Shown here: one piece after another, positions 14,460 through 15,143 of the stretch
How positions within the stretch are numbered: position 1 is the first letter of the stretch
Layout: every line of letters starts with the position of its first letter
Source of the DNA: UBA7359 sp964523895
Lineage (GTDB): Bacteria > Pseudomonadota > Gammaproteobacteria > Eutrophobiales > Eutrophobiaceae
Assembly (NCBI GenBank): GCA_964523895.1
Contig: CAZGBJ010000040.1
Coordinates: 1 to 15,143 of the forward strand
DNA: 15,143 nt
Direction of reading: 5' to 3'
The notes under the pieces: model-generated
What the model saw: only the letters and a program-made list of their open reading frames with translations
Databases searched by the model: none
What the model was told of the DNA's origin: nothing
Program-made: the position numbers and the translations under genes

Positions 14460-14605
14460 TATAAGCACCCCAAAATCACATTTGGTATTCAAAATGCATT
14501 GATTGTTACAGTTTTATTACATTTGTGACAATTCTATGAAAATACATTAGTCTTATTACGCATTATCACAATACTCAACGGGCAATGCCCAAAAGGAGCT
14601 TGATG
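14460..14605 (+). other. Intergenic region between the SAM hydrolase and the HExxH gene
   Basis: This 146-base, very AT-rich stretch shows no convincing terminator for the upstream gene; the only hairpin there is CCAAA/TTTGG without a T tract. It contains three similar pentamers, TTACA at 14506, TTACA at 14517 and TGACA at 14526, spaced about one helical turn. These could be a regulator site upstream of the next gene. A weak promoter-like pair (GTGACA at 14525 with TAGTCT at 14548) has the right 17-base spacing but a poor -10. The ribosome-binding site of the next gene is at its end. Confidence 0.4.
14593..14598 (+). promoter_or_regulatory. Shine-Dalgarno site deciding the start of the HExxH gene
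   Basis: AAGGAG lies seven bases before the ATG at 14606 and four before the ATG at 14603. It is inside the reading frame that would start at 14585, which argues against that upstream start. The spacing favours 14606. Confidence 0.7.
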
Positions 14606-15019
14606 ATGGCGGAACTGATATTGAGTTTGATCGTTTGGATCGGTGCGAACAGTGAGTATGAAGTCGACTTTCCGCAACCTATCGTTGTAATGACGACACA
14701 ACATAATATGTGTCAGTTATTCGGAATAGATGACATGTTCCGTTGTGATGTCTCCGGCCTCAAAGGTTTTTATAATGAAGACCTGACTATCTATCTTGGG
14801 ACTGATTTTGATTCAGCAAATCCTCATCATGTTTCAAGACTTCTGCATGAGTTAGTTCATTATGTTCAATATAAAAATGATGTAGGACAGGGTATGTGTC
14901 GCGGTAATCTTGAAGTTGAAGCCTATGATATTCAGGATGCCTGGCGTAAAGATAATGGATTGGAACCGATATTGGCTGAGTTTAATCGGTTGATGTTAGA
15001 GGCAAATTGTTCAGCTTAA
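14606..15019 (+). CDS. Small HExxH-motif protein, putative zinc metallopeptidase-like (DUF6647-like)
   Basis: The product is 137 residues from the ATG best placed behind AAGGAG; in-frame ATGs at 14603 and 14585 would add one or seven residues. A hydrophobic stretch, ELILSLIVWIGA (3-14), opens the protein and could be a weak export signal, though it lacks the usual leading lysines or arginines. Residues 81-85 are HELVH, a zinc-metallopeptidase motif, in the context RLLHELVHYVQ. Glu103 or Glu105 in NLEVEAYDIQDAW could be the third metal ligand. Four cysteines (36, 47, 98, 135) could form two disulfides if exported. From memory it resembles small DUF6647-type proteins; I know no assigned substrate. 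It does not resemble its neighbours, and its link to them is unclear. Confidence 0.7.
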   Translation: MAELILSLIVWIGANSEYEVDFPQPIVVMTTQHNMCQLFGIDDMFRCDVSGLKGFYNEDLTIYLGTDFDSANPHHVSRLLHELVHYVQYKNDVGQGMCRGNLEVEAYDIQDAWRKDNGLEPILAEFNRLMLEANCSA

Positions 15020-15040
15020 GTTTAGTAATCCGTTTCGTCT

Positions 15041-15143
15041 GATGACGAGTCACTTTTCTTTGCATGGCCAAAGAAAAGTAACCAAAAGAAAGGCCACGGT
15101 ACGATACACCCACATCGGTAACACATTAATACAAGTACATAGG
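15041..15143. repeat. Repeat-like block with near-perfect inverted repeat, running off the window
   Basis: GTCACTTTTCTTTG (15049-15062) and CAAAGAAAAGTAAC (15069-15082) are inverted copies at 13 of 14 positions, 11 of them continuous, around a six-base CATGGC loop. A partial copy of the right arm, CCAAAAGAAAGG, follows at 15082. A smaller inverted repeat, TCGTC/GACGA (15036-15048), stands at its left edge. Similar blocks are, to my memory, frequent in intergenic DNA of many gammaproteobacteria, but I could not check this. A frame from the ATG at 15042 is open to the window end (34 codons), and another frame reads SLFFAWPKKSNQKKGH without a start. Both are probably products of the repeat and not genes. 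The right boundary is unknown. Confidence 0.55.

Noticed and set aside
14468..14486. CCAAA/TTTGG hairpin as a terminator after the SAM hydrolase
   Set aside because: The stem is only five pairs and no T tract follows.
14585..14605. Upstream ATG giving a 144-residue HExxH protein
   Set aside because: The only good Shine-Dalgarno sequence lies inside this extension and points to the ATG at 14606.
15042..15143. 34-codon open frame at the right edge as a new gene
   Set aside because: It is made largely of the inverted-repeat block, has no Shine-Dalgarno sequence and runs off the window, so it cannot be judged.

Overview
The window is the chromosomal ribosomal-protein supercluster of a gammaproteobacterium, followed by a short, repeat-marked intergenic segment and two accessory genes. 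All genes lie on the + strand. Gene order, the protein sequences (close to Escherichia coli S10, S4, L2, SecY and RpoA), the long zinc-free S14, the Cys-bearing L36 and the RpoA C-terminal domain all point to Gammaproteobacteria. The DNA is AT-leaning. EF-Tu sits directly against S10, which is not the E. coli arrangement, so I favour a non-enteric lineage. I cannot name a genus.

Positions 1-52 are the last codons of tuf. Then come the S10 group (rpsJ-rplC-rplD-rplW-rplB-rpsS-rplV-rpsC-rplP-rpmC-rpsQ), the spc group (rplN-rplX-rplE-rpsN-rpsH-rplF-rplR-rpsE-rpmD-rplO-secY-rpmJ) and the alpha group (rpsM-rpsK-rpsD-rpoA-rplQ). No gap in this block exceeds 38 bases, and several gene pairs overlap (rplD/rplW, rplP/rpmC, rpmC/rpsQ). 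There is no room for the long leader that precedes S10 in E. coli, nor for a separate spc promoter region between S17 and L14. The block looks like one transcription unit continued from tuf. It makes about half of the ribosome's proteins together with the protein-export channel and the RNA polymerase alpha subunit. A Rho-independent terminator follows rplQ.

Right after the terminator is a 126-base nested inverted repeat (13536-13661) that looks like a dispersed palindromic element. Next is a SAM hydroxide adenosyltransferase (DUF62/SAM hydrolase) gene. It has a recognisable active-site framework, but lysine stands where the family's catalytic arginine is expected, and it may be translated from a leaderless message. 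A small HExxH protein of about 137 residues follows, with four cysteines and a hydrophobic N-terminus. The window ends inside a second repeat-like block with an almost perfect 14-base inverted repeat.

I found no CRISPR array, tRNA, rRNA, transposase or defence system. The ribosomal block is ordinary. The less familiar content is in the last 1.6 kb.
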